Source: Verrucomicrobiales bacterium (GTDB lineage Bacteria; Verrucomicrobiota; Verrucomicrobiia; Verrucomicrobiales; DEV007). From it: a stretch of DNA of 64,000 nucleotides. Location: assembly GCA_030730365.1 (NCBI GenBank), contig JANQVJ010000043.1, forward strand, positions 3,543 to 67,542, given 5' to 3'. Each line of letters starts with the position of its first letter. The first letter of the stretch is position 1. Shown here piece by piece: positions 54,197 to 63,599 of the stretch. A program made the position numbers and the translations under genes. The notes below the pieces were generated by a model. That model searched no databases. It was not told the DNA's origin and saw nothing but the letters and a program-made list of their open reading frames with translations.

Positions 54197-55822
54197 ATGA
54201 CAGATTTCGCCTACCACAAGCCGTTCCCCCTCGGTCCCGACACGACGCAGTATCGCCTCCTCACGACCGAGGGTGTCTCCGTCGCTGAATTTGACGGACA
54301 GGAGATCCTCACGATCTCGCCGGACGCGCTCACCCGTCTCGCGAACGAGGCGATCCATGATATTTCCTTTATGCTGCGCCCCTCGCACCTGAAGCAGGTC
54401 GCCGCGATCCTCGATGATCCCGAGGCGACGGACAACGACAGGCTCGTCGCCCTGACTCTACTGCGAAACGCCGAGATCGCCGCGCGCGGTATTTTGCCAA
54501 TGTGTCAGGATACCGGCACGGCCATCGTCATGGGGAAAAAGGGTCAGCAGGTCTGGACCGGCGGTCACGACGAGGAGTCCCTCGCGGCCGGCATTTGGAA
54601 AACGTATCAGGAGGAAAACCTGCGCTACTCCCAGCTCGCGCCCCTCACTCTCTTCGACGAAAAAAACACGCGTGACAACCTCCCCGCCCAGATCGATCTC
54701 TACGCGACGGACGGCGCGGCCTATGAATTCCTCTTCATCACGAAAGGAGGCGGATCGGCGAACAAGACTTTTCTTTACCAGGAGACCAAAGCACTCCTCT
54801 CCCCCGATCGTTTTGTCGAGTGGGCCGTGGAGAAAATGCGATCTCTCGGAACGTCCGCATGTCCGCCCTACCACATGGCCTTCGTTGTCGGGGGGACTAG
54901 CGCCGAGGCCACCCTCAAAACCGTGAAGCTCGCCTCGACCCGCTACTACGACGCGCTCCCTACCGAGGGCAGTGACCGCGCCCAGGCCTTCCGCGATATT
55001 GAGATGGAAAAGACGCTCCTCGAAAGGGCCCGCGCCATCGGGATTGGAGCCCAGTTCGGCGGAAAGTATTTCGCCCTCGATGTCCGTGTCATCCGACTCC
55101 CCCGCCACGGTGCGAGTTGTCCGGTCGGACTCGGCGTGAGCTGTTCGGCCGATCGCCAGGTGAAGGCAAAGATCACGAAGGACGGTATTTTCATCGAGCA
55201 ACTCGAAGTGAATCCGGGCCAGTATATCCCCGATCAGTGGCGCGATCATCAGTTCCACGGTGTTCCTCTCGACCTCAACGCGGGCATGGCCGAGACGCTG
55301 AAGACGCTCTCCAAATATCCTGTCACGACGGCGCTGGAGATGACCGGCACGATCATCGTGGCCCGCGACATCGCCCATGCAAAGCTCCGCGAAATGGTCG
55401 AGCGCGGCGAGGAGCTGCCTGATTATTTCAAGGAATACCCCGTCTATTACGCCGGTCCGGCAAAGACGCCCGAAGGCATGCCGAGCGGCTCGTTCGGGCC
55501 GACCACGGCGGGTCGCATGGATCCCTACGTCGATCTTTTCCAGTCAAAGGGCGCGTCTATGGTCATGATCGCAAAAGGAAATCGCAGCCAGCAGGTCACC
55601 GACTCGTGTAAAAAACACGGCGGCTTTTACCTCGGCTCGATCGGTGGTCCGGCCGCAATTCTGGCGCAGAATCACATCAAAAAGGTGGAAGTCCTCGACT
55701 TCGCCGAACTCGGGATGGAAGCAGTCTGGAAGATCGAGGTGGAGAAGTTCCCCGCCTTCATCCTCGTCGATGACAAGGGGAACGACTTCTTCAAGGCCAT
55801 CAATCAGTGTCCGGTGAGCTGA
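54197..55822 (+). CDS. Class I fumarate hydratase
   Basis: 541 residues from [20 protein letters not shown]; the longer open frame crosses repeats. Cysteines for the 4Fe-4S cluster are visible in [28 protein letters not shown] and the C-terminal QCPVS region. [17 protein letters not shown] is a strong family block near residue 430. It interconverts fumarate and malate in the TCA cycle. It is followed after ten bases by a zinc dehydrogenase gene, so both are likely cotranscribed. Confidence 0.94.
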   Translation: MTDFAYHKPFPLGPDTTQYRLLTTEGVSVAEFDGQEILTISPDALTRLANEAIHDISFMLRPSHLKQVAAILDDPEATDNDRLVALTLLRNAEIAARGILPMCQDTGTAIVMGKKGQQVWTGGHDEESLAAGIWKTYQEENLRYSQLAPLTLFDEKNTRDNLPAQIDLYATDGAAYEFLFITKGGGSANKTFLYQETKALLSPDRFVEWAVEKMRSLGTSACPPYHMAFVVGGTSAEATLKTVKLASTRYYDALPTEGSDRAQAFRDIEMEKTLLERARAIGIGAQFGGKYFALDVRVIRLPRHGASCPVGLGVSCSADRQVKAKITKDGIFIEQLEVNPGQYIPDQWRDHQFHGVPLDLNAGMAETLKTLSKYPVTTALEMTGTIIVARDIAHAKLREMVERGEELPDYFKEYPVYYAGPAKTPEGMPSGSFGPTTAGRMDPYVDLFQSKGASMVMIAKGNRSQQVTDSCKKHGGFYLGSIGGPAAILAQNHIKKVEVLDFAELGMEAVWKIEVEKFPAFILVDDKGNDFFKAINQCPVS

Positions 55823-55832
55823 GCCCAGGCCT

Positions 55833-56858
55833 ATGGAGCAGGAACAAATCACCCTCGTCGAACCGGGACAGTTCGTCATCTCGCGAGGCAGTCTGCCCGA
55901 TCCGGCACCGGGAGAGGCCCGGGTCCGGATCCGGCGCATCGGGGTGTGCGGGACGGACATCCACGCCTACCACGGGCGGCAGCCCTTTTTCGAATACCCG
56001 CGCATCCTCGGCCACGAACTCGCGGCCGAGGTCGTTGCGATCAATGGAAACTCGGATCTCAGACCGGGAGAGGCCGTCGCGGTCGAACCTTACCTTAATG
56101 ATCCCGATTCCCCCGCCTCGCGTCGCGGAATGACGAACTGCTGCGAATCACTCAGGGTCCTCGGGGTCCACTGCGACGGGGGGATGCGTCCCGAGATCAA
56201 TATCCCACTGAACAAACTGCACCGCGCCGCCTCAGCCTCGATGGACCAACTCGCTCTCGTCGAAATGCTCTGCATCGGTCAGCATGCCGTGAATCGCAGC
56301 CTTGTTTCGAGTGCGGATAACGTTCTCGTGCTGGGAGCCGGACCGATCGGGCTAAGCGTGATCAGTTTTCTCAAGGGGTGCACGAATCGGCTCCTCGTTG
56401 GTGATCTCAGCGAAACACGCCTCGGCTTCTGCCGAGAGGTCATGGGCGTCGATGCGACCGTTATGGTAAGGCCTGACGCGAATCCCGAGGAGCCGATCCG
56501 CACCGCTCTCGGCGGCGCGCTCCCCGATGTCATCTTCGACGCGACCGGTAACCGCGGGTCGATGCACTCGACCTTCGACCTTGCCGCACACGGAGGTCGC
56601 ATCGTCTTTGTCGGCCTCTTTCAGGGCGAAGTCGTCTTTCATGATCCCAATTTCCACCGCCGCGAGCTCACCGTGATGTCGAGCCGCAACGCGACATCGG
56701 AAGAGTTCGGTCAGGTCATCACCGCGATGGAATCAGACGCGGTCGATACATCACCATGGATCACCCATCGACTTAATTTTGCCGATGTGCCCGGACAATT
56801 TGGAGAAGTGATTTCGGATCCTAACCTGCGGAAGGCGGTGATTCGGATGGATGACTGA
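55833..56858 (+). CDS. Zinc-type alcohol/sugar dehydrogenase (MDR family)
   Basis: 341 residues. The catalytic zinc site has GVCGTDIHAYHG and GHELAAEVV; the NAD-binding fold has VLVLGAGPIGLSVI. Around residue 90 the sequence reads EPYLNDPDSPASRRGMTNCC, where related enzymes have the four-Cys structural zinc lobe; only the last two Cys remain, so the structural zinc is probably lost. LGVHCDGGM follows, as in sugar-acid dehydrogenases. The substrate is likely a sugar or sugar acid; uncertain. Confidence 0.85.
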   Translation: MEQEQITLVEPGQFVISRGSLPDPAPGEARVRIRRIGVCGTDIHAYHGRQPFFEYPRILGHELAAEVVAINGNSDLRPGEAVAVEPYLNDPDSPASRRGMTNCCESLRVLGVHCDGGMRPEINIPLNKLHRAASASMDQLALVEMLCIGQHAVNRSLVSSADNVLVLGAGPIGLSVISFLKGCTNRLLVGDLSETRLGFCREVMGVDATVMVRPDANPEEPIRTALGGALPDVIFDATGNRGSMHSTFDLAAHGGRIVFVGLFQGEVVFHDPNFHRRELTVMSSRNATSEEFGQVITAMESDAVDTSPWITHRLNFADVPGQFGEVISDPNLRKAVIRMDD

Positions 56859-57060
56859 GACAAATCAAAGAGACTACGGGCGAAGTTCGGCAGCCATCCT
56901 TTCAGGCGCCTCGGGCAGCGAGGCAAATTGGCGAGAGAATGGAGGGCTCATCTATTTTCGTCAAACCCGGCTTGCGGGACATTACCGGGAAGTCCACCTT
57001 CCGCAATAAAGTGAAGAAATCCGGTTGCGTAGGGCCTGTCCTTTCATTACAACCCGAAGC

Positions 57061-58641
57061 ATGAATCGCATCACCCTGTTTTCCGCCGCCCTTGCGTTGA
57101 GTCTCTTTGTTCCCGCCGCCGATGCCGGGCTAAAACTTCCCGCCATCATTGGTCACCACATGGTCCTCCAGCGCGATCTCGCGAATCCCATCTGGGGCTG
57201 GGCCGATCCGGGTGCCGATGTCACTGTCGCCATCGGCGGCCAGAGCCATCAGGCGAAGGCGGATGAAAAGGGCAAATGGCAGGTCAAGCTCGCTCCGATG
57301 AAAGGGTCCTTCCACGCGATGCGGATGACGATCCAGTCGAAAGGCGAAGAGATCGTTCTCGCGAACATCGTCGTGGGCGAGGTCTGGGTCTGCTCGGGCC
57401 AGTCGAACATGCAATGGTCGGTGAGCCAGTCCGATGACCCCGATCTCGAAATCGCCACCGCAAACTACCCTAACATTCGTTTTATCTCCGTCCCCCAGAC
57501 CGGCACGCAGGAGTTGCAGGACGATTTCAAAGGACAATGGGACATCTGCACACCGGAGACCGTGGGCCAGTTTTCCGCTGTCGGTTATTTCTTCGGCCGC
57601 CAGCTCCACCAGACCATCGGCGTCCCCATCGGGCTGATCGACAATGCCTGGGGTGGATCCGCCGCCGAGGCCTGGGTCGCCCGCGACGTCCTCGAGGCCG
57701 ATCCCCGTTTTGCCGACTACATCGCCCAGTGGAAGAATACCGAGGCCACCTACGACCACGAAAAGGCGGTGGCGGACTGGAAAATCAAAGCCGAAGAGGC
57801 CAAGGCCGCCGGCAAACCCGCTCCCCGTGCTCCCTCCGATCTCCTCAAAGGTCAGCACCGACCCGGTAACCTCTGGGCCGGCGTTCTCAATCCCGCGATC
57901 GGCTACGGCATTCGCGGCGCGATCTGGTATCAGGGCGAGTCCAACGCCGGACGAGCCTACCAGTATGACGACCTCTTTTCTCTCATGATCACCGAGTGGC
58001 GCAAAGCCTGGGGCATCGGTGACTTCCCCTTTTATTGGGTGCAGCTCGCCGATTTCATGGCGGAAAAAGACTCCCCCACCGACAGCACCTGGGCCGAGTT
58101 GAGGGAGGCGCAGAGCAACACCCTCGCTCTGCCGAACACGGGCCAGGCGGTCATCTATGACATCGGCGAAGGCCGCGACATTCACCCGCGCGACAAGCAG
58201 AACGTCGCCAAACGCCTCGCCCGCATCGCCCTCGCCCGAGACTACGGCATCCCGATCGTCTACCAGAGCCCCACCTACAAGTCCATGGAAGTGGCGGAAG
58301 GCAAGGCCGTTCTGACCTTTGAAAATGTCGGCGGTGGTCTTTACACCTTCGACACTCTCGATGCGATCGGCTTCGACGTGGCCGGTGAGGACAAGGTCTG
58401 GCACCGTGGTGTCGGTAAACTCGCTGGCAAAGACAAGGTAGAAGTGACCAGTTCCTCCGTCGCCGCGCCGGTCGCGGTTCGGTATGCCTGGGCCGACAAT
58501 CCGGTCGCCAATCTGCGCAACAAAGAGGGCCTCCCCGTTGATCCCTTCCGCACCGACGACTGGCCGCTCTCGACTGAGCCGAAGGTCGAACCGGCAACGG
58601 CTCCCGCTGCAACGCCCGCGCCGGCTCCGGCCGCCCAGTAA
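57061..58641 (+). CDS. Sialate O-acetylesterase-type SGNH hydrolase
   Basis: 526 residues from MNRITLFSAALALSLFVPAADA. The nucleophile block is CSGQSNMQW near residue 115, the second block YQGESNAGR near 305, and the catalytic Asp-His pair DIHPRDKQNV near 378. A beta-sandwich precedes the catalytic domain. A Pro/Ala-rich tail (PATAPAATPAPAPA) ends it. It removes acetyl groups from sialic acid or other acylated sugars in the periplasm or outside. Its C-terminal tail suggests attachment or linker use. Confidence 0.93.
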   Translation: MNRITLFSAALALSLFVPAADAGLKLPAIIGHHMVLQRDLANPIWGWADPGADVTVAIGGQSHQAKADEKGKWQVKLAPMKGSFHAMRMTIQSKGEEIVLANIVVGEVWVCSGQSNMQWSVSQSDDPDLEIATANYPNIRFISVPQTGTQELQDDFKGQWDICTPETVGQFSAVGYFFGRQLHQTIGVPIGLIDNAWGGSAAEAWVARDVLEADPRFADYIAQWKNTEATYDHEKAVADWKIKAEEAKAAGKPAPRAPSDLLKGQHRPGNLWAGVLNPAIGYGIRGAIWYQGESNAGRAYQYDDLFSLMITEWRKAWGIGDFPFYWVQLADFMAEKDSPTDSTWAELREAQSNTLALPNTGQAVIYDIGEGRDIHPRDKQNVAKRLARIALARDYGIPIVYQSPTYKSMEVAEGKAVLTFENVGGGLYTFDTLDAIGFDVAGEDKVWHRGVGKLAGKDKVEVTSSSVAAPVAVRYAWADNPVANLRNKEGLPVDPFRTDDWPLSTEPKVEPATAPAATPAPAPAAQ

Positions 58642-58759
58642 GCATCGCCGCAATTTCCTACCGATGAAATCCTCAAAGCCTCCAGCCCCTGCCCCTGCTC
58701 TAAGTTCCGTCAGTTGGAAACCCCGTGCTGCCTTGTGCGCTTTAATCTGAAGAGTAAAT

Positions 58760-58796
58760 CTTGAACGGCGAATTCTTATAAAGTTCGCCGACTCAA
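58760..58796 (+). promoter_or_regulatory. Hairpin upstream of the Nramp-like gene
   Basis: CTTGA and GGCGAA pair with TTCGCC and TCAAG around an 11-base loop. It lies 60 bases before the GTG start, with no T-run, so it could be a 5'UTR structure. I see no match to known metal riboswitches. Confidence 0.35.
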
Positions 58797-58854
58797 GCTT
58801 CGACTTTTCACCTCTTTACTTTTTACCTTTTACCGGGCTTTAGCCCTCCACTCC

Positions 58855-60231
58855 GTGTCCGCCGACATCTACGATCAGGATCGCTCTCTCATTGAAGAGC
58901 CGCCGCGCCACTTCGCAGGGATGCTCAAGTATCTCGGGCCGGGCTTCATCCTCTCGGCTTCCATCGTGGGGTCGGGCGAACTCATCGCCACAACTGCGCT
59001 CGGAGCCGAGGCCGGCTTTGTCGCGATGTGGGTCATCATCGTGAGCTGTCTCGTGAAAGTCTTCGTGCAGCTCGAGTTCGGGAAACACGCCATTCACTCG
59101 GGCGAGACGACTTTCGAGGCGCTGAACCAGATTCCGGGACCGAAGTTTGGAAAGGGAAATTGGGCGACCTGGCTCTGGCTCGTCTTGATGCTGATCAAGC
59201 CCCTCCAGGTCGGCGGCATCATTGGCGGAGTCGGGCTCGTGCTCAACATTCTCGTCCCCTCTGTTCCCGTCTGGATCTGGGTCTGCCTCGCCGCGCCGAC
59301 CGTTTCCCTGATGATCTTCCGGGGAAAATACCGCTTCATCGAAAAGCTTTCCCTCGTCATGATAGGGCTCTTCGCGCTTTTCACCCTCGCGTGCGTCATC
59401 GGAGTACAGTTCACCGAGTTTGCAATGACCCGGGGGCAGATCATCGAAGGCCTCTCTTTCTGGAACGGCATTCCCCTCGCCGCGGTAGGAGTCGCGATCG
59501 CCGCCTTCGGGATCACCGGAGTCGGGGGTGACGAAGTCATGGCCTACAACTACTGGCTTATCGAAAAGGGCTACGCCGCCCGCACGGGACCGCGCGAAGA
59601 AACCCCGGCATGGAATGCAAGAGCGAAGGGATGGATCAGGGTGATGTACTGGGACGCCTTTCTTTCCATGCTGGTCTACACCTTCATGACGGTTGCGTTT
59701 TACCTGCTCGGGGCCGCCATCCTGCATGCTCAGGGTCTCAAGCCCGAGGGATTCGATACGGTCAAGACGCTCTCCCGCATGTACACCGATTCGCTCGGGG
59801 GATGGGCCGAGATCGCGTTTCTCATCGGCTCCTTTTTCGTGCTCTTCTCGACTCTCTTCTCGGCACTCGCGGCGTGGAGCCGTCTTTTTTCGGATGCCTT
59901 CAGCTCGGTCGGATGGATCGACTATCACGATCCCGCATCCCGCGGTCGCATGATCGCGATCCTGTCCTTTTTCTTCCCGGCGCTCTGGGCGCTGCTGTTC
60001 TTCTTTTTCAAAGACCCCGTCTTCATGGTCCTCGCCGGAGGCGCCATCACCGCCGCGATTCTACTGCTCGTCGTAGTCGGGGCTGTTCATTTCCGCTATC
60101 GCCGTCTTCCCGCAAGCCTGCGTCCGACGATCCTTTACGATTTCGGCTTCTGGATCAGTGCCGTTTCCATCGTATTGCTTGCCGCGCTGGCTGTTGTGAA
60201 AGCGATCGAGCAATATCAGAGCAAAATCTGA
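58855..60231 (+). CDS. Nramp-related transporter lacking the DPGN motif
   Basis: 458 residues, about eleven membrane helices. The first helix reads GPGFILSASIVGSGELIATT, where Nramp metal transporters have DPGN; here it is GSGE. The sixth-helix region reads GITGVGGDEVMAYNYWLIEKG without the Met-Pro-His metal ligands. It belongs to the Nramp superfamily by overall layout, but transport of Mn2+ or Fe2+ should not be assumed. It starts at GTG. Confidence 0.85.
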   Translation: MSADIYDQDRSLIEEPPRHFAGMLKYLGPGFILSASIVGSGELIATTALGAEAGFVAMWVIIVSCLVKVFVQLEFGKHAIHSGETTFEALNQIPGPKFGKGNWATWLWLVLMLIKPLQVGGIIGGVGLVLNILVPSVPVWIWVCLAAPTVSLMIFRGKYRFIEKLSLVMIGLFALFTLACVIGVQFTEFAMTRGQIIEGLSFWNGIPLAAVGVAIAAFGITGVGGDEVMAYNYWLIEKGYAARTGPREETPAWNARAKGWIRVMYWDAFLSMLVYTFMTVAFYLLGAAILHAQGLKPEGFDTVKTLSRMYTDSLGGWAEIAFLIGSFFVLFSTLFSALAAWSRLFSDAFSSVGWIDYHDPASRGRMIAILSFFFPALWALLFFFFKDPVFMVLAGGAITAAILLLVVVGAVHFRYRRLPASLRPTILYDFGFWISAVSIVLLAALAVVKAIEQYQSKI

Positions 60232-60305
60232 AGAGAGCATTCCCCCTCAAAAACCAATAAATTTCGCTTGTTCGCCACCCCGATTCTCATCATGGTCAAA
60301 AAATC

Positions 60306-60746
60306 ATGATCAAAGAAATCGTTAGGGACTTCAAAGACTTCGCTTTTAAAGGGAACCTGGTCGACATGGCCGTCGGTATCATTATCGGCGGCGCCTTCGG
60401 AACTGTGGTGAAGAGCATGGTGGATGATATTTTTATGCCGGTGATCGGCTACATCACCGGCGGGGTGAATTTCAGCGACCATTATTTTGTCCTAAAAGGC
60501 ACTGTCCCTGAAGGCATGGCACTGGAGAACGCCAGGAAGATCGATGGTGCAAACCTCCTCACCTACGGAAGCTTCATCACCTCCTTCATCAGTTTCGTCA
60601 TTCTCGCCTTCGTCCTTTTTCTCGTGATCAAAAAGTTCATGGCCGCACTCAAGAGGGAGTCACCTGCCGCGGCCGCAGGACCCGCAGAGGATATTTTGCT
60701 CCTGACTGAAATCCGTGACCTCCTAAAAACGCAGAAGTCAGAATAA
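60306..60746 (+). CDS. mscL: Large-conductance mechanosensitive channel
   Basis: 146 residues. The N-terminal helix and first membrane segment match MscL (FKDFAFKGNLVDMAVGIIIGGAFGTVV, then DIFMPVIGY); the second is SFISFVILAFVLFLVIKKF and the C-terminal amphipathic helix ends EIRDLLKTQ. Homopentamer releasing solutes under hypo-osmotic stress. It follows the Nramp-like gene by 74 bases. Confidence 0.96.
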   Translation: MIKEIVRDFKDFAFKGNLVDMAVGIIIGGAFGTVVKSMVDDIFMPVIGYITGGVNFSDHYFVLKGTVPEGMALENARKIDGANLLTYGSFITSFISFVILAFVLFLVIKKFMAALKRESPAAAAGPAEDILLLTEIRDLLKTQKSE

Positions 60747-60898
60747 ACGTGAGGGGAATTTAAGCATTTTCAGGAAAGGCGATGCGGATCTGTTTCCGAA
60801 TTAGGTATTCACAAGTCGTCATAAAGGTTGTTTTTGCTTTGAGATTCATCGCGTTATGGCTCTGGCGGGCGCGAGTTTTCAACCGCTTGCACGAATTT

Positions 60899-60932
60899 AA
60901 AAAACCTCTCCGATCACTCGGAGAGGTTTTTT
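60899..60932. terminator. Bidirectional rho-independent terminator
   Basis: AAAAAACCTCTCCGA and TCGGAGAGGTTTTTT form a perfect stem with a loop of about five bases. It lies 153 bases past mscL. The stretch 60747-60898 holds no convincing ORF, so it may be the mscL 3'UTR or a small RNA. Confidence 0.9.
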
Positions 60933-61006
60933 GTGGCCCTTTCGAAAGCTTCCCGTAACTTCCCCTCCGCCTACCGCCCCGATTCCCCCTGAAACCTGTC
61001 CCTCCC

Positions 61007-61804
61007 GTGTCCTCGCCGCTTATCATTGCCGACCGCACTTTTTCTTCCCGCCTTATGCTCGGAACGGGGAAGTTTTCCTCGAACGAAGCGATGCGCGACG
61101 CCCTCGACGCTTCGGGTACGGAAATTGTCACCGTGGCTCTGCGCCGCGCTGATCTCAGCGGGATGAAGGACCCTTACGCGAACATCCTCGAGTTTATCGA
61201 TCCAACGCGTTACCTACTCTTGCCGAACACTTCCGGGGCAATGAACGCTGAAGAGGCTGTGCGCCTTGCCCGTCTTGCCGCCTCGGCTGGTCTGCCGAAG
61301 TGGATAAAGCTCGAGATCCATCCCGATCCGACCTATCTCCTTCCCGATCCCATTGAAACGCTCAAGGCCGCGGAGATTCTCGTGAAAGAGGGTTTCACCG
61401 TCCTCCCTTACATCAATGCCGATCCCGTCCTCGCAAAACGCCTTCAGGATGTCGGCACAGCCACGGTGATGCCGCTGGGGGCTCCCATCGGGTCGAATCA
61501 GGGCATCGAGACACGTCGCCAGATCGAGATCATCATTGCCCAGGCCACCGTGCCCGTCGTCATCGATGCGGGGATCGGTCGTCCCAGTCACGCCGCCGAG
61601 GCGCTTGAAATGGGAGCGGACGCCGTCCTCATCAACACCGCGATCGCCATTGCCGGTGACCCTGTCGCCGTCGCGCGGGCCTTCCGCATGGCGGTAGAGG
61701 CGGGCCGCATCGCCTACGAATCGGGAGGGATCCCCGAAGTCTCAACCGCCGCCTCGGCCAGCAGCCCGCTGACCGGCTTTCTTTTTTCCGGCGACAAGGC
61801 TTGA
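61007..61804 (+). CDS. thiG: Thiazole synthase
   Basis: 265 residues. The TIM-barrel features include RLMLGTGKF, the Schiff-base Lys in [13 protein letters not shown] and the phosphate-binding [25 protein letters not shown]. The enzyme joins deoxyxylulose phosphate, dehydroglycine and ThiS thiocarboxylate into the thiazole of thiamine. Starts at GTG with a pyrimidine-rich leader. thiS, thiH/thiO and thiF are not adjacent, and I see no TPP riboswitch in front. Confidence 0.95.
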   Translation: MSSPLIIADRTFSSRLMLGTGKFSSNEAMRDALDASGTEIVTVALRRADLSGMKDPYANILEFIDPTRYLLLPNTSGAMNAEEAVRLARLAASAGLPKWIKLEIHPDPTYLLPDPIETLKAAEILVKEGFTVLPYINADPVLAKRLQDVGTATVMPLGAPIGSNQGIETRRQIEIIIAQATVPVVIDAGIGRPSHAAEALEMGADAVLINTAIAIAGDPVAVARAFRMAVEAGRIAYESGGIPEVSTAASASSPLTGFLFSGDKA

Positions 61805-61834
61805 GCATTTTTGCCCGAGACCCGCTCCCTCCCC

Positions 61835-63415
61835 ATGACAGATCCGGCCCCCATTGACCCTTTGACGGTGGACATCATCCTGCCGCTCGACCTCTCCGAA
61901 GACGAGACCGCGCAACGCAAGGCCGCCGGCCGCAAGCTCAAGGTGCACCCCGGCCGCATCAAGACGATGCGCCTGCAAAAGCACTCCATCGATGCGCGGA
62001 AAAAGGACATCAAAGTGCAACTGCGCTTCGAAGTCGGGATTGACGAGGCCCTCCCCGAACTCGAGCCCATCCGCCTCGACCTGCCCACCGTCACCGCGGC
62101 TCAGAAGACGGTCATCATTGTCGGGAGTGGACCGGCCGGCATGTTCGCCGCCCTCACCGCGATCGAACGCGGCTGGCGGCCCATCGTGCTGGAACGCGGG
62201 AAGGATGCCTCGGCGCGGCGCTTTGACCTCGCCCCCATCATGCGCCACGGCACCGTCATCGAGGATTCGAACTACTGCTTCGGCGAAGGCGGAGCCGGGA
62301 CCTTCTCTGACGGCAAACTCTACACCCGTGCGACCAAAAGAGGCCCCGTGCGCAAGGTCTACGAGATCCTTGTCGCCCATGGAGCCCCCGAACGCATCCT
62401 TGTCGACTCCCATCCGCACATCGGATCGAATTTGCTCCCCAACGTCGTCAAGGCGATGCGCGAAAGTATCAACTCGGCCGGGGGCGAAGTCCGCTTCGGC
62501 GCAAAAGTGACCGACCTGCTCCTCGACGGAGGCGCCATCCGCGGCGTCGTCATCAACGGCAGCGAGGAACTGCTCGGAGACTCGGTCATTCTCGCGACCG
62601 GTCACTCGGCCCGCGATGTCTATCGGCTCCTCGCGTCAAAAAACATCCGGCTCGAGCAGAAGGCCTTTGCCGTCGGCGTTCGCATCGAGCATCCCCAGCC
62701 GCTCATCGACAGTCTCCAGTATCATTACGAGCGCGGCCTCGAACGTCCCCGGCTCCTGCCGGCCGCGAGTTACGTCCTCGCGACGAAAGTTCGTGACCGC
62801 GGCGTGCATTCGTTCTGCATGTGTCCCGGCGGATTCATCGTTCCCGCCGCAACCGAGAATGACGAAGTCGTCGTCAACGGCATGAGCCTTTCCAAACGCG
62901 ACTCCCCTTTCGCCAACAGCGGCATGGTCGTGACCGTCGAGCCCGAGGACACGCAGGAGTTCGAGGAAGAACACGGCGTCCTCGCCGGTGTCGCTTTTCA
63001 AAAACACCTCGAGCAGGCCGCGAAAGAGGCCGGCGGCGGTGGCCAGGTCGCCCCGGGGCAGCGGGCCCTCGATTTCTTCATCCGACGCGACTCGACCGAC
63101 CTGCCCGAGACCAGCTACAAACCAGGACTAAAGGCGGCGAGGCTCGACGAGATCATGCCACTCTTTGTCGTCTCGCGCATGCGCGAAGCGCTCAAGATGT
63201 TCGGCAAACGCATGCCGGGATACATGGGTGAAGAGGCCAATCTCATCGGCTTCGAGACGAGGACGAGCTCGCCCGTGCGCATACCCCGCGATCCCGAGAC
63301 CCTGCAGCATCCCGAAGTCCGCGCCCTCTTCCCCTGCGGAGAAGGCGCCGGATTCGCCGGCGGTATCGTCAGCGCCGCCCTCGACGGGATGAAGTGCGCC
63401 GAGGCGCTGGAGTGA
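61835..63415 (+). CDS. FAD-dependent oxidoreductase, HI0933-like
   Basis: 526 residues from MTDPAPIDPLTVDIILPLDLSED. The first 95 residues form a separate domain (RLQKHSIDARKKDIKVQLRF) common to this family. The FAD fold begins KTVIIVGSGPAGMFAAL, then FGEGGAGTFSDGKLYTR, VILATGHSARDVY and CMCPGGFIVPAATEND, with LFPCGEGAGFAGGIVSAA near the end. Substrate unknown; members are annotated as NAD(P)/FAD-dependent dehydrogenases. Starts 31 bases after thiG. Confidence 0.88.
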   Translation: MTDPAPIDPLTVDIILPLDLSEDETAQRKAAGRKLKVHPGRIKTMRLQKHSIDARKKDIKVQLRFEVGIDEALPELEPIRLDLPTVTAAQKTVIIVGSGPAGMFAALTAIERGWRPIVLERGKDASARRFDLAPIMRHGTVIEDSNYCFGEGGAGTFSDGKLYTRATKRGPVRKVYEILVAHGAPERILVDSHPHIGSNLLPNVVKAMRESINSAGGEVRFGAKVTDLLLDGGAIRGVVINGSEELLGDSVILATGHSARDVYRLLASKNIRLEQKAFAVGVRIEHPQPLIDSLQYHYERGLERPRLLPAASYVLATKVRDRGVHSFCMCPGGFIVPAATENDEVVVNGMSLSKRDSPFANSGMVVTVEPEDTQEFEEEHGVLAGVAFQKHLEQAAKEAGGGGQVAPGQRALDFFIRRDSTDLPETSYKPGLKAARLDEIMPLFVVSRMREALKMFGKRMPGYMGEEANLIGFETRTSSPVRIPRDPETLQHPEVRALFPCGEGAGFAGGIVSAALDGMKCAEALE

Positions 63416-63425
63416 ACCTCATCGC

Positions 63426-63523
63426 CAGGGAGGGTGGACATTCCTGTCCACCTTTTCCCGGATGAAGTGTATGGAGCGTCATTGAGCCGCAACAAGGCGG
63501 ACAGGATTGTCCGCCCTCCTTGA
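63426..63523. repeat. Inverted pair of GGTGGACA-type palindromes
   Basis: Left copy: CAGGGAGG then GGTGGACATTCCTGTCCACC (63433-63452). Right copy in inverse orientation: GGCGGACAGGATTGTCCGCC (63496-63515) then CTCCTTGA. The arm changes in the right copy are compensatory (T-A to C-G), which keeps the stem intact. About 43 bases separate the two. Confidence 0.9.
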
Positions 63524-63599
63524 TTCTTCCACGCCGCATCACGCCAATGCGCTTTTCCACCGCTTGCGGTCGGCTTTGCTTTTGCCCTAGCCTGCCTTC

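Noticed and set aside
52055-54388. 777-codon minus-strand ORF opposite the cytochrome c and DUF3500 genes
   Set aside because: It mirrors recognisable genes and repeats, with low-complexity, Arg/Gly-rich composition and no motifs.
57130-58653. 507-codon minus-strand ORF opposite the sialate O-acetylesterase
   Set aside because: The opposite strand has all catalytic blocks of an SGNH esterase; this is an antisense shadow.
60933-61006. TPP riboswitch before thiG
   Set aside because: The leader is short and pyrimidine-rich and lacks the conserved CUGAGA and ACCUG arrangement.
42709-63523. Possible CRISPR array from repeated palindromes
   Set aside because: Copies are scattered between genes, at most paired, with no regular spacers and no cas genes.
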